NCBI RefSeq assembly: GCF_910596095.1 | Contig: NC_056550.1 | Span: 15,718,501 to 15,782,500, forward strand | Length of the DNA stretch: 64,000 nucleotides | Direction of reading: 5' to 3' | From: Thunnus maccoyii | Taxonomy: Eukaryota; Chordata; Actinopteri; Scombriformes; Scombridae | In this document: positions 47,204-63,160 of the stretch, piece after piece | Layout of the letters: each line of letters opens with the position of its first letter | Numbering within the stretch: position 1 is the stretch's first letter | Translations under genes and position numbers: made by a program | Notes under the pieces: model-generated | Seen by the model: the letters and a program-made list of their open reading frames with translations, nothing else | What the model was told of the DNA's origin: nothing | Database searches by the model: none

Positions 47204-50200
47204 ATGGCTATTATGCGACAATTTGGATTACTGGTTTGGAAAAACTATCTTCAGCAGGTGAGTTGGAGGACTTTGAACTTACAGCCAGCCTACATGTGCC
47301 CTTATTACGTGGTGACATTGTGTACAACTGTGAATTGTCAGAGGTAGCTGGGTTTACAAAGCAGAGGCCTGTATGACAGTATTTGTTAAGTTATAGACTT
47401 ATGTGACATCGTAAATACAGTAAACTGACTAACATCGTTTTCTACAAATGATGATGTTAGCCAGCGTCTTGGAAACTGTTTGGCCCCAGTCATATCAGTA
47501 TGCCTGTACCTTGTTGTAGTTTCAAGCTCTAGCTGGGTAAACACGTTGGTAGCTGTCACATGCTTTTCCTAGCCTTATATTGCTGTGTGCAGTGAAAATC
47601 CTCATCTACACTTAGTTATTTTGTTGCTTTAAAACTTAATTTTAATTGTTGTGACACAGATCATGAGACTTCATCATGAGACAGGCCTCATAACAATCAG
47701 ATTTTGTGTTGTGTAACTGTATGCTGTTTGTCTACCTTTTCAACTGTTGGCCAACATGTTAAGCAGGTTAAGCACCTTGATGATATCTCAAAATCCCAAA
47801 GAAAAACATGCTTTCCTACAGCAACGGTTCACTCACGACTAACACTATAGTATCGTTCATAGAACACCATATCATCAGATTCGGGGGCTGTGTTCAGTTT
47901 ACAGAAGATAAGAAAGAATTTTTACAGTGAACATTGCCTGATTTCCACAGGCGTAGAAAATTGGCACATTTCGTGCTGTGTGTTTCTCTGAATGGCTGCT
48001 TGCTTAGAGTTGAACTCTTAATATCAGTTGATTGTTGCACAATGCTGCAAACATTCAGAAAAGGATCAGGCTGCCTGCTTCATGGCATGTGTGGTGAGAC
48101 GTTGTTGCTCCACCACTGTTTATCCACTCTCTGCCACTCTAGTTGATCTTGTCTTGAGACTGTAGAGACTCCATTTGGACCAAGCGGGAAGAAATACTGT
48201 GCATCATAGTGTTGCTTTTCCCTCTTGGCTGCAGAACACAGGCATAGAGTGCATGTTAATCACTTAATCTGCACAAACAAATGTTATTTATTGTCACGTT
48301 TCATTTCAGCAGGAAACTGTGGATATTGTAATTCAGGATTGTAAAAGCCTGCTATAAAAACTGCTGTTGGCACAGGCCTTGTTTTTCTAGGCTATCTTGT
48401 TTTTTGGTGTTATCCCTATTCGACTACTGGCTATAAACATTAATGATATCATTGGAATTGCTCTTTGAAGTACAACTGCATTTAGCCAAATGCAAGCAAA
48501 ATTAAAGGCAGACTAAACTATATTATAATCAGGGAAAACATCTGTATTGCAATATTATACATGGCCTCCTCACTTAGAAAAAACCTTTTTAAAGAAATAT
48601 TTGAGCTAACCTTCTTATTTCCTCCACAAAAGCAGGTTAAGTCTAATCAGTTGACAAGGTTAATGATTTCTAGTTGTTGTTTTTACTAAATGACATACTG
48701 TCTGGCTATGCTTTACACAATTACTGTACTGTTGTTTTGTGCTGTGCGCAAGTGTTGGTAGCCAGTGCACTATTTCCTGTATATCAGAGTCCACATAGGC
48801 TGTGTCCCACTGGCAACAGCAGCACCATGCCTGAGCATGGCCTCCTGGATAGTGAGGCTGTAGTGCACACACAATGTTTTCTTGTGTTTTTTCAGCAGCT
48901 ACTACTGTAGTAAACCAAAAACAACCAGATGTGGTGATTAAAAACTGAAGATGTGATCTAATCTTAGCAATCATAGCATACATAGCAAACATGTAATGGC
49001 TTGAGAGGTCTTGTATACCATTGCTGGGTATTGTTCCAAATGTTATGATACTGGTACCAGTATCATACCTGAGTTCTAGTATCTGCAAAAAAGCTATGCT
49101 AATTTTGACGCATTTCTTTCTGAGCATAGACATATTTTCAAAAAAAAAAAAAAAATCTTACATGCATCAATATTCAAGAACTTGAACTACTTTATCTAAA
49201 CTTAACAGCTTTGTTATTTTAAAGCAGGGAAACTCTGATTAAAGTAGACTTGATTAAGAGTCTGAGCAAGCATCTAGTTCTAACTGAACAGCATAACAGC
49301 TCTGTGGTGCTTTGGGCGCTATCTCATCAGTACTCAAAAAGTATTCCGACTTGATTAGCAGCCTTGCACTAAATTGTACTGTTCAAATGTGATCATAACA
49401 CCAAATGAATTTATACATGAACTTTTTTGCCTACAAAGGGGAAAGGTAGTCTATTTTCTTGCACCTTTCTCGACTAGTGTCGAAAGGTTGATGGTCTAAT
49501 ATTGGGTCCCTTCGTAGATTGACTGTGTAATGTCCTGAAACTGTCTAAGTCACTTTATACTCCAATCACTCAACCGGAGGAGGCGGTTACATAAATTATG
49601 CTTTGTTTCAACTGTCTGTGAAATCCTCTTGTTTCAAATCTGAGTTGTGTGAAAGAATAAATTGATGCCCAGACCCCATCTGGACTAAAAATGTTTTGTA
49701 GTTAGCATTTTCATAACACATTTAAATGTTTGAAACAGGGTTGCGTTTGCTTTCCAACACTACTCAGAATTCATGCTCACCTGTGGCTGAAATATGGAGG
49801 CATTTATTAATTTACATTATATTCTGCCAAGCACAGCATAGCTTCTTCATCTCAATATCATCTCTTAGATATGCTTCATATTCATTGATAATTCACCCCA
49901 TTGTACTCATATTCCCTCAAAACCTCAATACCTTTTTCATCATTTTTGATGCTATCTGCTATCTCTTTTCATCCTACTTTATGTACATCTATGAAACAGA
50001 CAGCCACTAATCTCTCTGTTTCTGCTCTTCCAGAAACGTCAAATCTTGGTTACTCTGGTGGAGATTGTCCTGCCACTGCTTTTCTCCGGCATCCTCATCG
50101 TGCTGCGTCAGAAGGTGCCTTTTACAGACTACCCAAATGCAACAGTCTATGAGAGCTACCCTGTCGACAAACTACCCAAGGCCTTCATGAAACAATATCA

Positions 50201-53200
50201 GCTGGCCTATGTGCCCGGCAACTCCAGTGTTGTGCGTCAGGTTGCAGAGGATGTGCGAGGCAGCCTGTCCCTCTCCTCAGGTGGGTAGTAGCTGGGCAGG
50301 AAACGGGCAGAAGGTTCACTACAACAATGCTGACTTGTTTAAAAAGCTCTTGAAGGCCCTTATCCATCAGACAGCCTGTGTGTTGTGTTAATATGGCTCT
50401 TCTCTGAATGTAATTACCTAAAACTAAAATCATTTGCTCACTGTATGCTAAAGTAATGCATATCAGTAATGTAATATATTTAACCAGCCCGTCTCTTGTG
50501 ATACATTGGGCCTCATGCAAGAACCACTTGTACAAACAGATTTGTTCTTAAGAGTCATGTACAAGTGATATAAGAACATTTAACAATTTTCTCATACTAG
50601 AATTTTCTCTTAGGGACGAACAAAATTTACAAGTGTTCTGTTGAATCCAACTTGGATCACTCGTACAAGTGAACCTCACAGAAAAAAGTATGAATTTTAG
50701 GATAAAAATAAGAATATGTTCTTGCATGAAGCCCGTCATCTCTTTTACAAGGGAGAAAATGGCAGTGTGCATTAGGTGTCACAATAAAAAAATAATTTAC
50801 AACAATCACATTCAACACAAAAGAACAGGATCAGAGAAATATGAGAGATAAAACTTGACTATTCAAAACAATTACATTCCTCATTAAACATTTTTATAAT
50901 GTGATGCTTGAATGCCTGACATGAGGGCAGCATTTTCAGATTATCTGGGTTTATCTAGTAAAATTTTCCAAGCCCAGGGTGCATAATATGAAAATGCAGT
51001 TTTACCAGGTTCAGAGCAGACTATAGGGATACTGATCCTCCATCTGGATGATCTGGAGAAACAATTACTACAGCCTTGACAGCCATTTGTAGTTCAGGAC
51101 AGACCTGGGATTACTGGTTCCTCAAGAAATGGGCGTCAGGAGAGTAAACAGGCCGCACCCTTCTCTCATGTCAGCCGGGAGTTTAGATAGGGAAAGAAAT
51201 GCAGCTCACACACACTTTAGCATGTTGTTCTGCTCTGTCAGGACACATACACTCCATCTCATTAATTCACACCCTCAGAAACACCTTCTCTTTAGGACCG
51301 GCCATTCACATAAACATTTAGACAGTCTGACTGACAGGCTGTTTACATATTTGTTTACTTTACACATTGACAGACAATCATCAGAGGTTGACAGCAGAGG
51401 TGTAGCAGTAGGTAGACAGAGCTGTGTAACTGCAGGTTGTCCCATACACACATGAGATCCCAGCTCAGCCATTAATGAATAATTTAGCTGCTCTCAGCAT
51501 TCAGAGGGGAAGGTGGAAGTGGAATGATTGAGGCTGAGTTTTAATATGTCATGCACACACAGAGGACCACCAAAATGTGACCTTAATGTTCTGTCACTTT
51601 AAAAAAAAGCTTTGCAGCGTTTCAAATGTCACAGTTTCACATATTAGAATAACAATGATGTTGAACTAAGAGCACTGAAAAGACTGAAAACACATTTGTG
51701 GTGTTGTCACAGCTTGTTTATGTTATGCACTATTGTGAAATTAGATTTCCTTTATTGTGTAACCTCAAAATCTTTCTAAGAGTTGCCTTGTCATCTGACA
51801 CATGTTCATTTTTTCTTGCACAGCAATTCAAGAATAAGGTTACATCTTTTTTTTTTTTTTCATTTTCAGTTAATCTAGATTTGATTGATTGAATAAAATA
51901 ATGACATTCTCATCACAGGTCACATTTGAGAAGCTTCAGTGAGAAAGTGTTTTATATTTTCACTTAAAGGAGTAGTTTGACATTTTTTGTAATTACACTT
52001 CCTGGTGGTGAAGTAGATGAGAAATGATTGATGATTGACATTTTGAAATTATTGATACCATTCTCATGTCTTGAAGGTAAATAAAAGGCTTCAGTCAACA
52101 GCCAGTTAGCTTAGTTTAGTACAAAGACTGTAAACAGGGAGAAACAGCTACCAGCACCTCTAAAGCTCACTAAATAAGACCCTTTGTCTCGTTTGTGTAA
52201 TCCGTGTAAAAACGGCCTTGACCTGTTTCCCTCTCTGTGTCTCCATGCATATGTTTATTTTATGAAACTGACCCAGATTTAACCCTGGGACCCGTTATTT
52301 AACACAGACGCCCTTTGCAAGACCCAGAATACCTGCATATTTACTTGATAAGTGGAATAGAAAAAAGACCATTGCAAAATCCAGCTCTGGAAAAGAAAGA
52401 ACTCTAATCAAAAGTGAAAAGAAAACCAAATCTTTTTTTATCTAGTTTTGTATTGTCGGGTGTTTCCATTCAGTTTGATATAGAGTGGGGTTTTTCAAGC
52501 TGTCTTGTATTTGTGATGTGGTCTTTTGTGTGTTTCAGCTTCGTATCTCTTCCCTTTTTGGTATAATCTACAGCAGCATCTGTGTCAGTAAATGGCCGAC
52601 ATTTTGAAGTACACATTCATCTCTTTGACCTGTTGTATTGATAATTTTGGCCATAGAATTCAGTATGCTGACAGCGTCTCAACCAACTTCCTGTCTGTCA
52701 GTGAGCTCCAAGGTCGGGGCAATGAGACAAGCATGAAAACAGACGTACGTGAGATGAATTCGACACCACAGCTAATTTAATGGTCTTTGTATCTGTGTAT
52801 GTGTGTTTCTGTGTGTGTGTGTGTGTGGGTGCGTGTTTCTTTTCCAGTGCGTGGCTTTGAGACAGAGGAGCAGTTTGACGACTATGTGAGAAATGACCCT
52901 CAGTCAGGAAGGCTGTTGGCTGCTGTGGTGTTTGAGCACCCCTTCAACCATGATGATGAACCTCTGCCCCTTAAGGTATAAGGCTGGATACACACACTGT
53001 CACACACTGTAGCAGGTAGATGGTTGATTCTAAGTGCAACTGCAGTGCATTGTGTTATTGTCTTGTAATTGCACAGGGACACTGCAGAATCTGGACACAA
53101 CATGTGTTTTTCTGTATTTTAACAGAGGAGAGAAAGGCATAAGCATTTGAAAGGGTTGTAAAACATACTGTCTATGTTTATTGGTTTTTCCATCTAAAAA

Positions 53201-56200
53201 TCAAACCTCGGATTAGCCTGAGATATGGGAACATAAAGAGTTTTTGAAATTTCAACCGGCAAAAAAAAAAAATCAAAATGTCAGCTGTTCCCTTTTTTGT
53301 TTTTCCTACATCATGACCTAGTGACCCGTGTTTTACTGATCTAAATGTGGAACAGTTTAAGAAGGAATGAGTCAGTACATTTACGGTATGCGTTACCAGT
53401 AAAACTGGTTCAGCCACTTTGCTCTGCTGCCTGAAACTCTGTTTGTTTACCTGCAAAATGAAACATTTTTTAGCCGGCTTGGCGTTAAAAGAGCGTAGAA
53501 GCAAAAGTCTTACCAAACAAGCTCATGTTCTGGTCAGTTTTTATTACAAAGCACTATAGTACATACTAATAAATAATTAAAAAAACCCTAGAAATTACAC
53601 TTATCCTCCTGTGTAGCCAGAAATAACGGACTGAGAGCAGATTAATTCACAGGTTTGTACTGTGTGACTCCATATGGGAAAAGCTTTATCTGGATGTGAG
53701 GGAAAATTCTGTTAGACTTAACAGGTTTGACTGTCCAAAGCTCACTGAACTACAAGGGAGAGAAAGATGTATTCACACATTTTAGGGTGACTCATCTCCC
53801 CATTTTTATAACCACATTTCTATTCACTCTTATTCTATGTGCCTGCATCCCTCTGTCTCTCTCAAATCAATTCAGCTCAACTTTATTGTCCTTGTTGCTG
53901 CCAGATACATAAAACCATAAACATGGATACAGAGTAGGTGATAAAACAAAGACAAAAGCGATTCTTCATGTCTCTCTTTGGTTTTACTTCTCCCCCTCTG
54001 CTCTCTATATTTCATTCCCATAGATCAGGCATTCACATGCTTATTAACACATGACCTCTTTTTTTGTTTTTTAACAGAAACCATGGAGACCGAGCCTGAC
54101 ACGTCTCTGCTTATCGTAGTTTTGTTCAGTCAACCAATTCAGTTTCTTTTTTTCTGTTTCTTTCTCTCGCATACAGGTGAGCTACCACCTACGTTTCACC
54201 TTTACCCCGCGCAACGCCCCTGCCAAGGAGAGGTCAGAGCTGAATCCGAACAGCGACCTGGACTGGCACACGCTCAGCCTCTTTCCCCTTTTTCAGCTGC
54301 CGGGGCCGAGGGAGCAGTATGACAAGGAGGGGGGCACGCCAGGTGAGAATCCCTCCTCCTTCTCTCTGATCCTCCTTCCCTTTGTTTCTCTTTATCTGTC
54401 TCTCTCTCTCTCTTTTTCTTTCTCTGTTTTTCTGTGTCACTTTTGTAATGCAACTCATCCTGTGTGCATTTAGGGTTCTAAACCCCCTTAATATTCTTAA
54501 AAACCTCACATTTTTTGAGGAGTTATTCATTAGGCATTGGTCCTTTAAAACACCACAAAACAATATCAAACAGTTTGTGTTTTTCTGCTTAGACAGGTAT
54601 TATGATTGATGCAAAGCACTTAATTTCCACAGTCTCTAGAGCGAGGGCCCTCTCTTCAGGCTATGTTTCCATGGCAACCATGTCCTTGCACATCTTTGGC
54701 ATTATCAGTGTTAATCTAGTTTTGGCAGGATACTGTGTGCCCTCGCATCATTCCTGGGGCATTTATGAGGTGTCAGGCACCGTTCGGGAATCATCAAATG
54801 CTCTTAACTTTATCTTCACATTTGTCCCTCTGGTTGTTTGATGTGTCAGCTTTAAATGATGTGATGATGATGAATTGGAGTGTAGAGAATACAGCGTTCT
54901 GCTGGCCCCCATCGGGCCCAAACCTTTTTTCATAATGAAGTTCCAAAGTTGATTGCGACTATAATGAGAGCGAGAGACATACTCCAAAAGATGAAGTCAT
55001 CCTGAAAGCATAATAGAATCGACAAGCTTTTAGCGTCACATGAATATGGATTTCCAACCTCCACATGCATAATAACTCATGACTGCAGCTCCACTTGTTC
55101 CTCAAGGACTCTTACCCATTTTCATTTCATGTTAACTTTTAGAGGGAAGTTAGAAGGACTGTTCCTCATGGGAACAGGTCACTTTGGTCACACTTTGGTC
55201 ACACTTTGGTCACACTTTGGTCACACTTTTAGTTGATGCTAATGAAATTGCTGTATTAACAAATTCTTCTCAGTGTTAATATTTCATTTCTCTTCACAGG
55301 TTATTTCCGAGAGGGCTTTCTGGCGGTGCAGCATGCAGTGGACCGAGCCATCATGCGCTCTTACAACAGAACTGCTGCTGCCTCTCTGCTGGGACAGACC
55401 AGAGTGGTCCTGTCCCGGTTTCCTTACCCTGCCTTTATATACGACGTCTTCATCCTGGCCATTCAGAACCAACTGCCCTTACTACTGGTGCTCAGCTTCA
55501 CCTACACGTCCCTCAGCATAGTCCGAGCCGTGGTGCAGGAGAAGGAAAGGAAGCTCAAGGTATGTCTTTGTGTCTCTGTAGGAAGGTGTTTTCAAAAAAC
55601 TGTCAAGGCTGTTTGTTTACCTTTTGCTCTCTTTGTGCATCTCAGGAGTACATGAGGATGATGGGTCTCAGCAACTGGCTCCACTGGAGTGCCTGGTTCC
55701 TCATGTTCTTCCTTTTCCTCTCCATCTCAGTCTTTTTTGTCACACTGCTCCTCTGTATCCAGGTGAGTGAGCGTTATGAATCATAATTTGTTACCTACAT
55801 TCCCGTGTGTAATGCCTTTGCCAAGCAAAAAGCAACACAATATCATTATCTATAGTAATATTTAGTATAAATAAATGCAATATGTATTTATTCAATGTAG
55901 AAATGTCTTGCTAAGCGTTTAGCTTTCAAAACAGTACTAGGTACAATATGACTTATTTAGCAGCAAGTCAGACCTGAGCGCTGACTGGAACTATTTGTTT
56001 TTTAATTGTTGTAGGTGAGCCCTAACGGAGCAGTGCTGAGCTACAGCGACCCCACCCTGGTCTTTGTCTTCCTGCTCGCCTTCACCGTGGCCACCATCAA
56101 CTTCAGCTTCATGATCAGTGCCTTCTTTTCACGAGGTGTGTGTTTCTGTGTGCGCATTCGTGTGTTCCTGTATGAGCTTTGTTCACGCTTTTCTGACTAC

Positions 56201-59200
56201 ACCCTCCTGCCCAATTTTGCTGAAATGCACAGTATGTTCAAGAGTATCTACTGCAATCGGTGCTCCTCTTAACTGGTCTAAAAGCATAAAAACAGTCTGC
56301 ACAAAGAGGATTAGTGCTCTTGACTAGTCAAAGCTATATACTATATGCTTGTACACAACAATCACATGACATAACCTGCGTGGATTAACTATGAGAGTGT
56401 AAATATTCAGCTCATGTGATTAGTGATAAGTCTGTATAGGTTGTTGGTGTTGTATGGAGCCACGTTTTGGTGAAGAGAAATGTTTTGTTCACTTTAAAAG
56501 TTAGAAAGTTAGCTTTTTCCATTTTCAGATGTGGGAAATGAATCCTGTCCGGCCTGATCAACACAGACAATAAAGACAAATATTTAAATTCCTTTTTTAT
56601 GTTCCTCTTCTCTCTCCCTCTTCACACCCTTATTTAGAGCTTTTCACTCAAACCAGCATCCATCTCCCTTCCAACTTTCCCAACAAAGTTGCTCAGATTG
56701 CACACAAATACTTATTCACCAGCCATGCTCTCAAGTTAATGTTGTTGGCTTTTTTCAAATACAATAATAAGAAAACTGAATTTGATTATGATGATGCCTT
56801 AAAAGCCTTTTGTCCACAGGGACCCAAGTAGAAGAGAAAAGAGACTTAAAAAGCCTTCAGTGACATTAAACATAGATATAAACTTGCTAAGACACAAAGA
56901 TCATCATGTAATGCCACCCAGGTTGTTTACAAATGATGATTTTTAGATGGAGGAGGAAAGAGGCTGAGATGAGGGGCATTTATAGAAAATAGGCCAAATC
57001 ATGGGAAAGGATCCTTCAGTGCTCTCCTTGGCCATTTTTGTGTGCGCAGCTGTCTGGATACTTCTTCCCACCCACTGATGTACTTTTTAGAAACAGATAA
57101 TGACACTTAATCAATACATGTTCCACGCAGGCTCAAAATGTCACAGTGTCTGCTACAAGTGCTTTTCTGAGAGATCTTGTCATACAGCTCAGAAATGGCA
57201 GCAGCCCTGAAAGTCTCTTATTCTCCTCATCCACAGCACTCAAATTTCTTCCCCACTTTCTCCCCCATTTCTCATTTGGCCTCCTTAATGATTCATCTGG
57301 ACAACACTCACAGCAAAAGGAGTTCTCTTCTCATATTAATTTCCCTCTGTCAGCTCTAGCTTAGGTCTACAAATGCATGCGTGTGTGTTTGCTATGACAA
57401 CAAACAATATACAAGAGCTGTGATTGCACTCTTTAATTCACTATTTTTGTGTCAGATCTCAAATTATTGAAGGCTACATGAGCCTGGCTATTGTTTGGCA
57501 TCCCGTCAACCTCTTACACTTTTTTTTCCTTCTGATTTCAGCCAATGTGGCGGCAGCAGCGGGTGGCTTCATCTATTTCATGAGCTACCTGCCTTATTTG
57601 TTCCTGTGGCCTCGCTACGACTTACTCAGCCATGCCCAGAAGGTTTCCGCCTGCCTTATCTCCAACGTGGCCATGGCCATGGGAGCTCAGCTTATAGGAA
57701 TGTTTGAAGGCAAAGGTGAGCCTGGAGGTTTCAGTTAAAGCGAATTTTGTCATATACAGCACATAAATTTGGAACTATTTTTTTGTTCCTGTGTGTATGT
57801 CCTTTAAAACAGTGACTTCTAAGGTTCATTTCGGTCTTTTTTTTTTTCATTTGCAGGCACAGGAATTCAGTGGTCTAACATGTTTGATTCTGTGACGGTC
57901 GATGATGACTTCTCCGTGGCTCAGGTGCTGGGCTTGCTGCTGTTTGACTCTGTCCTGTACGGGCTGGTAGCCTGGTACATGGAGGCAGTTTTTCCTGGAG
58001 AGTATGGAGTGCCTCTACCATCCTACTTCTTCATACTGGTACGCTTCAGAGCTAAGCAGCTCACACATGCACAGACCCCCACACACACTCCACCCTCAAT
58101 TGAGAAAAAGAAAACAAATACAGATGCATTAGTGGGATATACAGTAAGTATGAACAGATAATGCAGTCAAAACAGATTTGAGTATGTCAGATAATTGCTA
58201 GCAGTAGAAGTGCAGCCATTTTTATTCCATAAGCTCCTCACATTTCATCTAGTCCTTACATTAGGCAGTAGCCTTTGTGTCGGATACTCAGACCACATAC
58301 ATAAAAGGATCTTTACCTACTTCTAGGATATTCCCTCTGTCTGTTCCCTCTATTATTTAGCTTTTAAAATATGAAATACTGTTGGTACACTAGATAAATT
58401 CGGAAGCTGTGTGCGAATAAAATCAACAGTTGGTCATTTTAATCTCCTTTCCCAGTAGCATACAGTATAATCTGTTTTCACATGTCTGGATCTTTCACAT
58501 TGGATTAACATACTGTATTGTCCAGGTTCACCACATTTTTTTTCAATGTATCTTGTAACATTTAAACTATATCAATTAATTATTTAATATTCTCTTAATA
58601 TATAGTACATATACATCGGAAATATACTTATTAGTTTTTGGTATAGATATTCACTTGAAAGTTGTTCCCCTTTGGCTTTCCAATACATTCTCACTGGTGT
58701 TTGGCCTTTCAGACTTGTGGGGAATGTGGTGTTTATAATAATCTAAAAAAAGAATTTTTGATAAAGTAGTTAACCCATGGTTTTGTATAAATATTTGCAT
58801 GACTATTCATAGTTTGGTGGAGAAACCACTAGTAACAGGTATGCTGCAATCGCCAACCATTTAAGACAGAACGTCTTTTGAAAATAATGATAAGGATACA
58901 GATATAGACAGCTTTTTAAAATGTTTTTAAAAGTGGAAGACATATCAACACATACTCGCTCATTCACCTAGCGAGGGATATGATACTTAGTACTACAAGT
59001 GCAGTAAAAAGGACATGACCCCATACCAGCTTCTCAGCTGTGAGCACTGCCAATTGTGTTTGCTTCTACATTGTAAAAGGGGCTCTGACACAGTGACAGC
59101 AGAGAGGATTGAGAACGTGAGGCCACGACTCGACGGCCAGAGGAAGTCTTCGAGTTCAGCTAACTGGAATAACAGGAAATGTCTGACTCTGTCCAGCCAA

Positions 59201-62200
59201 CACAAATGAGGGTTATCTTTATAACGACTATGGACGATCACGAAATGGCGTGCTGTTACACTCACACAAAAATAAACTCTTGCTAACCCATTTCCCAGGA
59301 GTCAGGAATTCAAGAGACTGCCAGCAGGGTGTGGATTAAATGTTGACGCACTTTACTCTGGGTCCATTGTGTGTGTGGGTGTGAGATGCTGTTTCTGCAG
59401 CGTAGAAAGTGGAGGTTTGACTCTGATTCCTAGGAAGGGAACCAAAGGGAGGTTTGATCAGGAAACTCTCCCCTCCAATGTAGAGTGTATATGGACAATG
59501 TTACTGTCGGCCTACTCTGCCTTTCTTGTGTTTTGACGTATGACCGTGTTCCTCAGCATCCTTTGTTGCTTCCTGTAATTATCGTGCTTCATTCATTATG
59601 GACGTGATGGGTTTTTACTGTAAAGCAACACCTGGAGATCCGTTGAATTGCTTGAATTGTTAAGAAGCTTTTTAACTAAGGCCATTTTCACCTCTATCTG
59701 TCCCTCACTTTATTCCTGTCTTCACACCTGCAGCCCTCATATTGGTGCAGCAGCCCTCGCATGGCTTTGGTGAATGAGAAGGAGGAAGAGGAGGATGCAG
59801 AAAAGGCTCTGAAAGGAGAGTTTATAGAGGCGGAGCCAGCTGGATTAGTCTCTGGGATCAAAATTAAACACCTTGCTAAGGTGAGCTTTAAAACACAACT
59901 TAAGTTATTGTAAAAGGGTGCAGGTGGTGGGAAAATTACCAAAAAATGCAATAATTATGCAACCCCCGCACCTATTCTGCATATATAATACATGTAAATG
60001 TTCTGGTGTATCCCCTTGACAGGAATTCAGATTGGGCAACAAGACTCGGCAGGCTGTGCGGGATCTTACACTGAACATGTTCGAGGGACAGATCACAGTC
60101 CTGCTAGGACACAACGGTGCTGGAAAGACCACTACGCTATCCATGCTAACAGGTGACCAGCTTAAACACACTGGCAAGCAAGCACACACACACACACACA
60201 CATATACGCCACCTTAACGATACTAACCCACCTGCCTTTGTACTCGCAGGTCTGTTTCCCCCCACCAGCGGCAGGGCCTATATCAACGGCTACGACATCT
60301 GTCAGGACATGGCTCTGATCCGACGCAGTCTAGGACTTTGTCCCCAGCATGATGTACTGTTTGATAACCTTACAGTGAGAGAGCACTTGCTGTTCTATGC
60401 GCAGGTACACACATGAATATTTCTACTTACAGTCATGCCCTCATTAGTTAATTGTTCTCCTGCTAGTTCATTGTCTGAAGAGATGTTTTAAAAATGATTA
60501 TTGAAAATGTATTGTGTGGTGTTCATTGTTCGTTTCCTGTACCAGTAAATTGAGCTTTAGTTTAACCTTTATTTGTCCAGTTTAGTATTGCTACAAGCAT
60601 TCTCTGACTTTACTTTCTTTCTTTCTTGCTGTACTTGTACAAAAACGCTGTATCATCTGAGTTGCAAGTTCTGTCAGCTTACTATACTTTCTCAGTTCCT
60701 CTAAAACACTCAAAGAGTTCCTCTAAAAAAAAAATTGAAGAAAGTTCCCCACTCTAAGAACAAGATAGGTGCAGACACTCTCTGTCAGGCTTACAGCTTC
60801 ATTCACATTAAGGTGAAGTAGAAGCTGGTAGTTTGGATGAGGGTATGGTGTATAGCTGCTCAGTGTGTTTATCTGCCTTATATCCAGCTGAAAGGCTACT
60901 CCAAAGACAAGATTCCAGATGAGGTGGACAGGATAATCCGTATCCTGAACCTTGAGGATAAGCGACAGGCTCGTTCCAAGACCCTCTCTGGTGGCATGAA
61001 GAGAAAACTCTCTATTGGCATTGCTCTCATTGGAGACTCCAAGGTCAGCATCACCATTATTTTTCCACTCTTGTTGCTTTTATACCCATGCACCTGTCCT
61101 TCCCCCACTTTAACCACCTCTCATCTCTTCCTAATTCTATCTATATCCAGGTGGTGATGTTAGATGAACCCACATCGGGTATGGACCCATCAGCACGACG
61201 GGCCACCTGGGACCTTCTGCAAGGGGAGAAGCGCGGTCGCACCATCCTGCTCACCACGCACTTTATGGACGAGGCTGACCTGCTTGGTGACCGTATCGCC
61301 ATCATGGCAGGAGGAGAGCTGCAGTGCTGCGGGTCACCACTTTTCCTTAAGAACAAATATGGTGAGTGAAAATAAGAGTGAAGTGGAGAACAAGTACAAG
61401 AGGAACAAAAAGTACAGACTACAAGATGTCTTTCTCAGAAGGGCAGAATATGTTGTATGGGTAGTTAAAAGAGAGTGACCCTATCACAGAGCTACACAGT
61501 TGAATCTCCACCAAAGTTGGAAATCCAACAAATAGTTCACTGTTGTTGAACTACATATTTGCAGGAATGGGGGAAACAGAATAACAATACATGATTATCT
61601 ATGATTAATTATACATGCCTGTTCCTTTCCTCTGCTCATCAGGTGCTGGCTACCACATGGTGATAGTAAAGGATGCCCTTTGTAATGTGTCCGAAATCAC
61701 CCGCCTTGTTCACATGTATGTTCCTAATGCCACACTTGAGAACAGTGCTGGGGCTGAGCTCTCTTACATCCTGCCCAAAGAAAGCACCAGCAGGTGAGTC
61801 AGTCTGGTCTTTGTGCATGCATGGAGTACTCACAATAACAGTGGAAATTATGAGGCGGCCTAGTTGTCATAACAACCATTATTCAGAAATAACCCCTGCT
61901 GAACTGCGAACAAAATTTCTCTCACTTTTTTTTTTATTTTTAAGGTTATTTCTGTCTTTATAACCATCTCTCCTGTTTTAGCTTGTTTTATGTTTTTTTT
62001 ATATACTGAAAATCAATATTTTTTTTCCTCCTACAAATAGGAATTTGACTTCACAGTGACGCTTACTGCTGTACTATGTTTAGAATCATGGCAGAACTAA
62101 TGGCACAACAGATGTGATGAGTGACATTTGGCAGCTTCACATTCATCATGAGCTCATGTTGTAATACTGAGTGATCCCACTGTGATGTCATGTGTTTTCC

Positions 62201-63119
62201 TGATGCACTTTGTGTTTTTTTTCTCAGGTTTGAGCTTCTGTTTGCTGAGCTGGAGATGAACAGAGATGAATTAGGAATTGCCAGCTATGGAGCTTCGGTA
62301 ACCACTATGGAAGAGGTTTTCCTCAGGTAAGAATAAGACATGGGGGAATGTGATAGTGTTTCTAATTATCTGAATCAGGGAGCAACTCTCCTCCTGCTTG
62401 GCTCATTTTCAATTAAGCAGCAATTTCAGGCAATGTACCACCAGATATTATTGTAATGTACAAGGCAAGACATTTTAATGCAATATAAAAAAAGTAGATT
62501 TCATATACTATTCAAGTTAGTAAAAGCCTGTTTATAGTAGTTCTGCAATTATGCATCTATTTTGGAATTTGTGGAACTTTAAAACGGAACCATACACAAA
62601 TGTAAAAAGATCAATGTTCAGTTTTGTCTACATGCATACCATAGACTGCACAGCCTATGATGGAAACAGATGCTTTGGCAGATATGCCTGCCTTCTTTCC
62701 TTTACTCGCACATCTCAGTCCCTGCTGCCTGCTGCTTACTGAGCAGTTATCTCTGCTTCCCCATGGACTCAATATGTGTATCTGTGGCAACAAGCACGAG
62801 TGACTCCTCTGCAGACGACTAACACTGCATGCTATTTCAGCTAGCACAAGTGTACAACACTGTAATTGGCGCTGCCAAGAATGTTTGTCTCACAGGCCTC
62901 ATTACTTACAAGGCATACTGAGAGTCCATCAGTGTGCTCTGGCCTTATTACACTATTTATACACAGAACATCAAACATGACACCAGGAGAAGCTGCTGTG
63001 GTGCTCCCTTCTGGTAATACTTTACTGCCAAGTAAAACCACATTTGTGTTATGTAGTAATGCTGCTACTGTTAATGCTTCTTTATGTGCTTCTTGTTTCC
63101 ACTATAATACCAAATTAGA

Positions 63120-63160
<41 letters not shown>

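Noticed and set aside
48660-49133. 157-codon minus-strand frame in abca3 intron 1
   Set aside because: No family resemblance and it ends in a region with a repeat-derived palindrome; likely chance.
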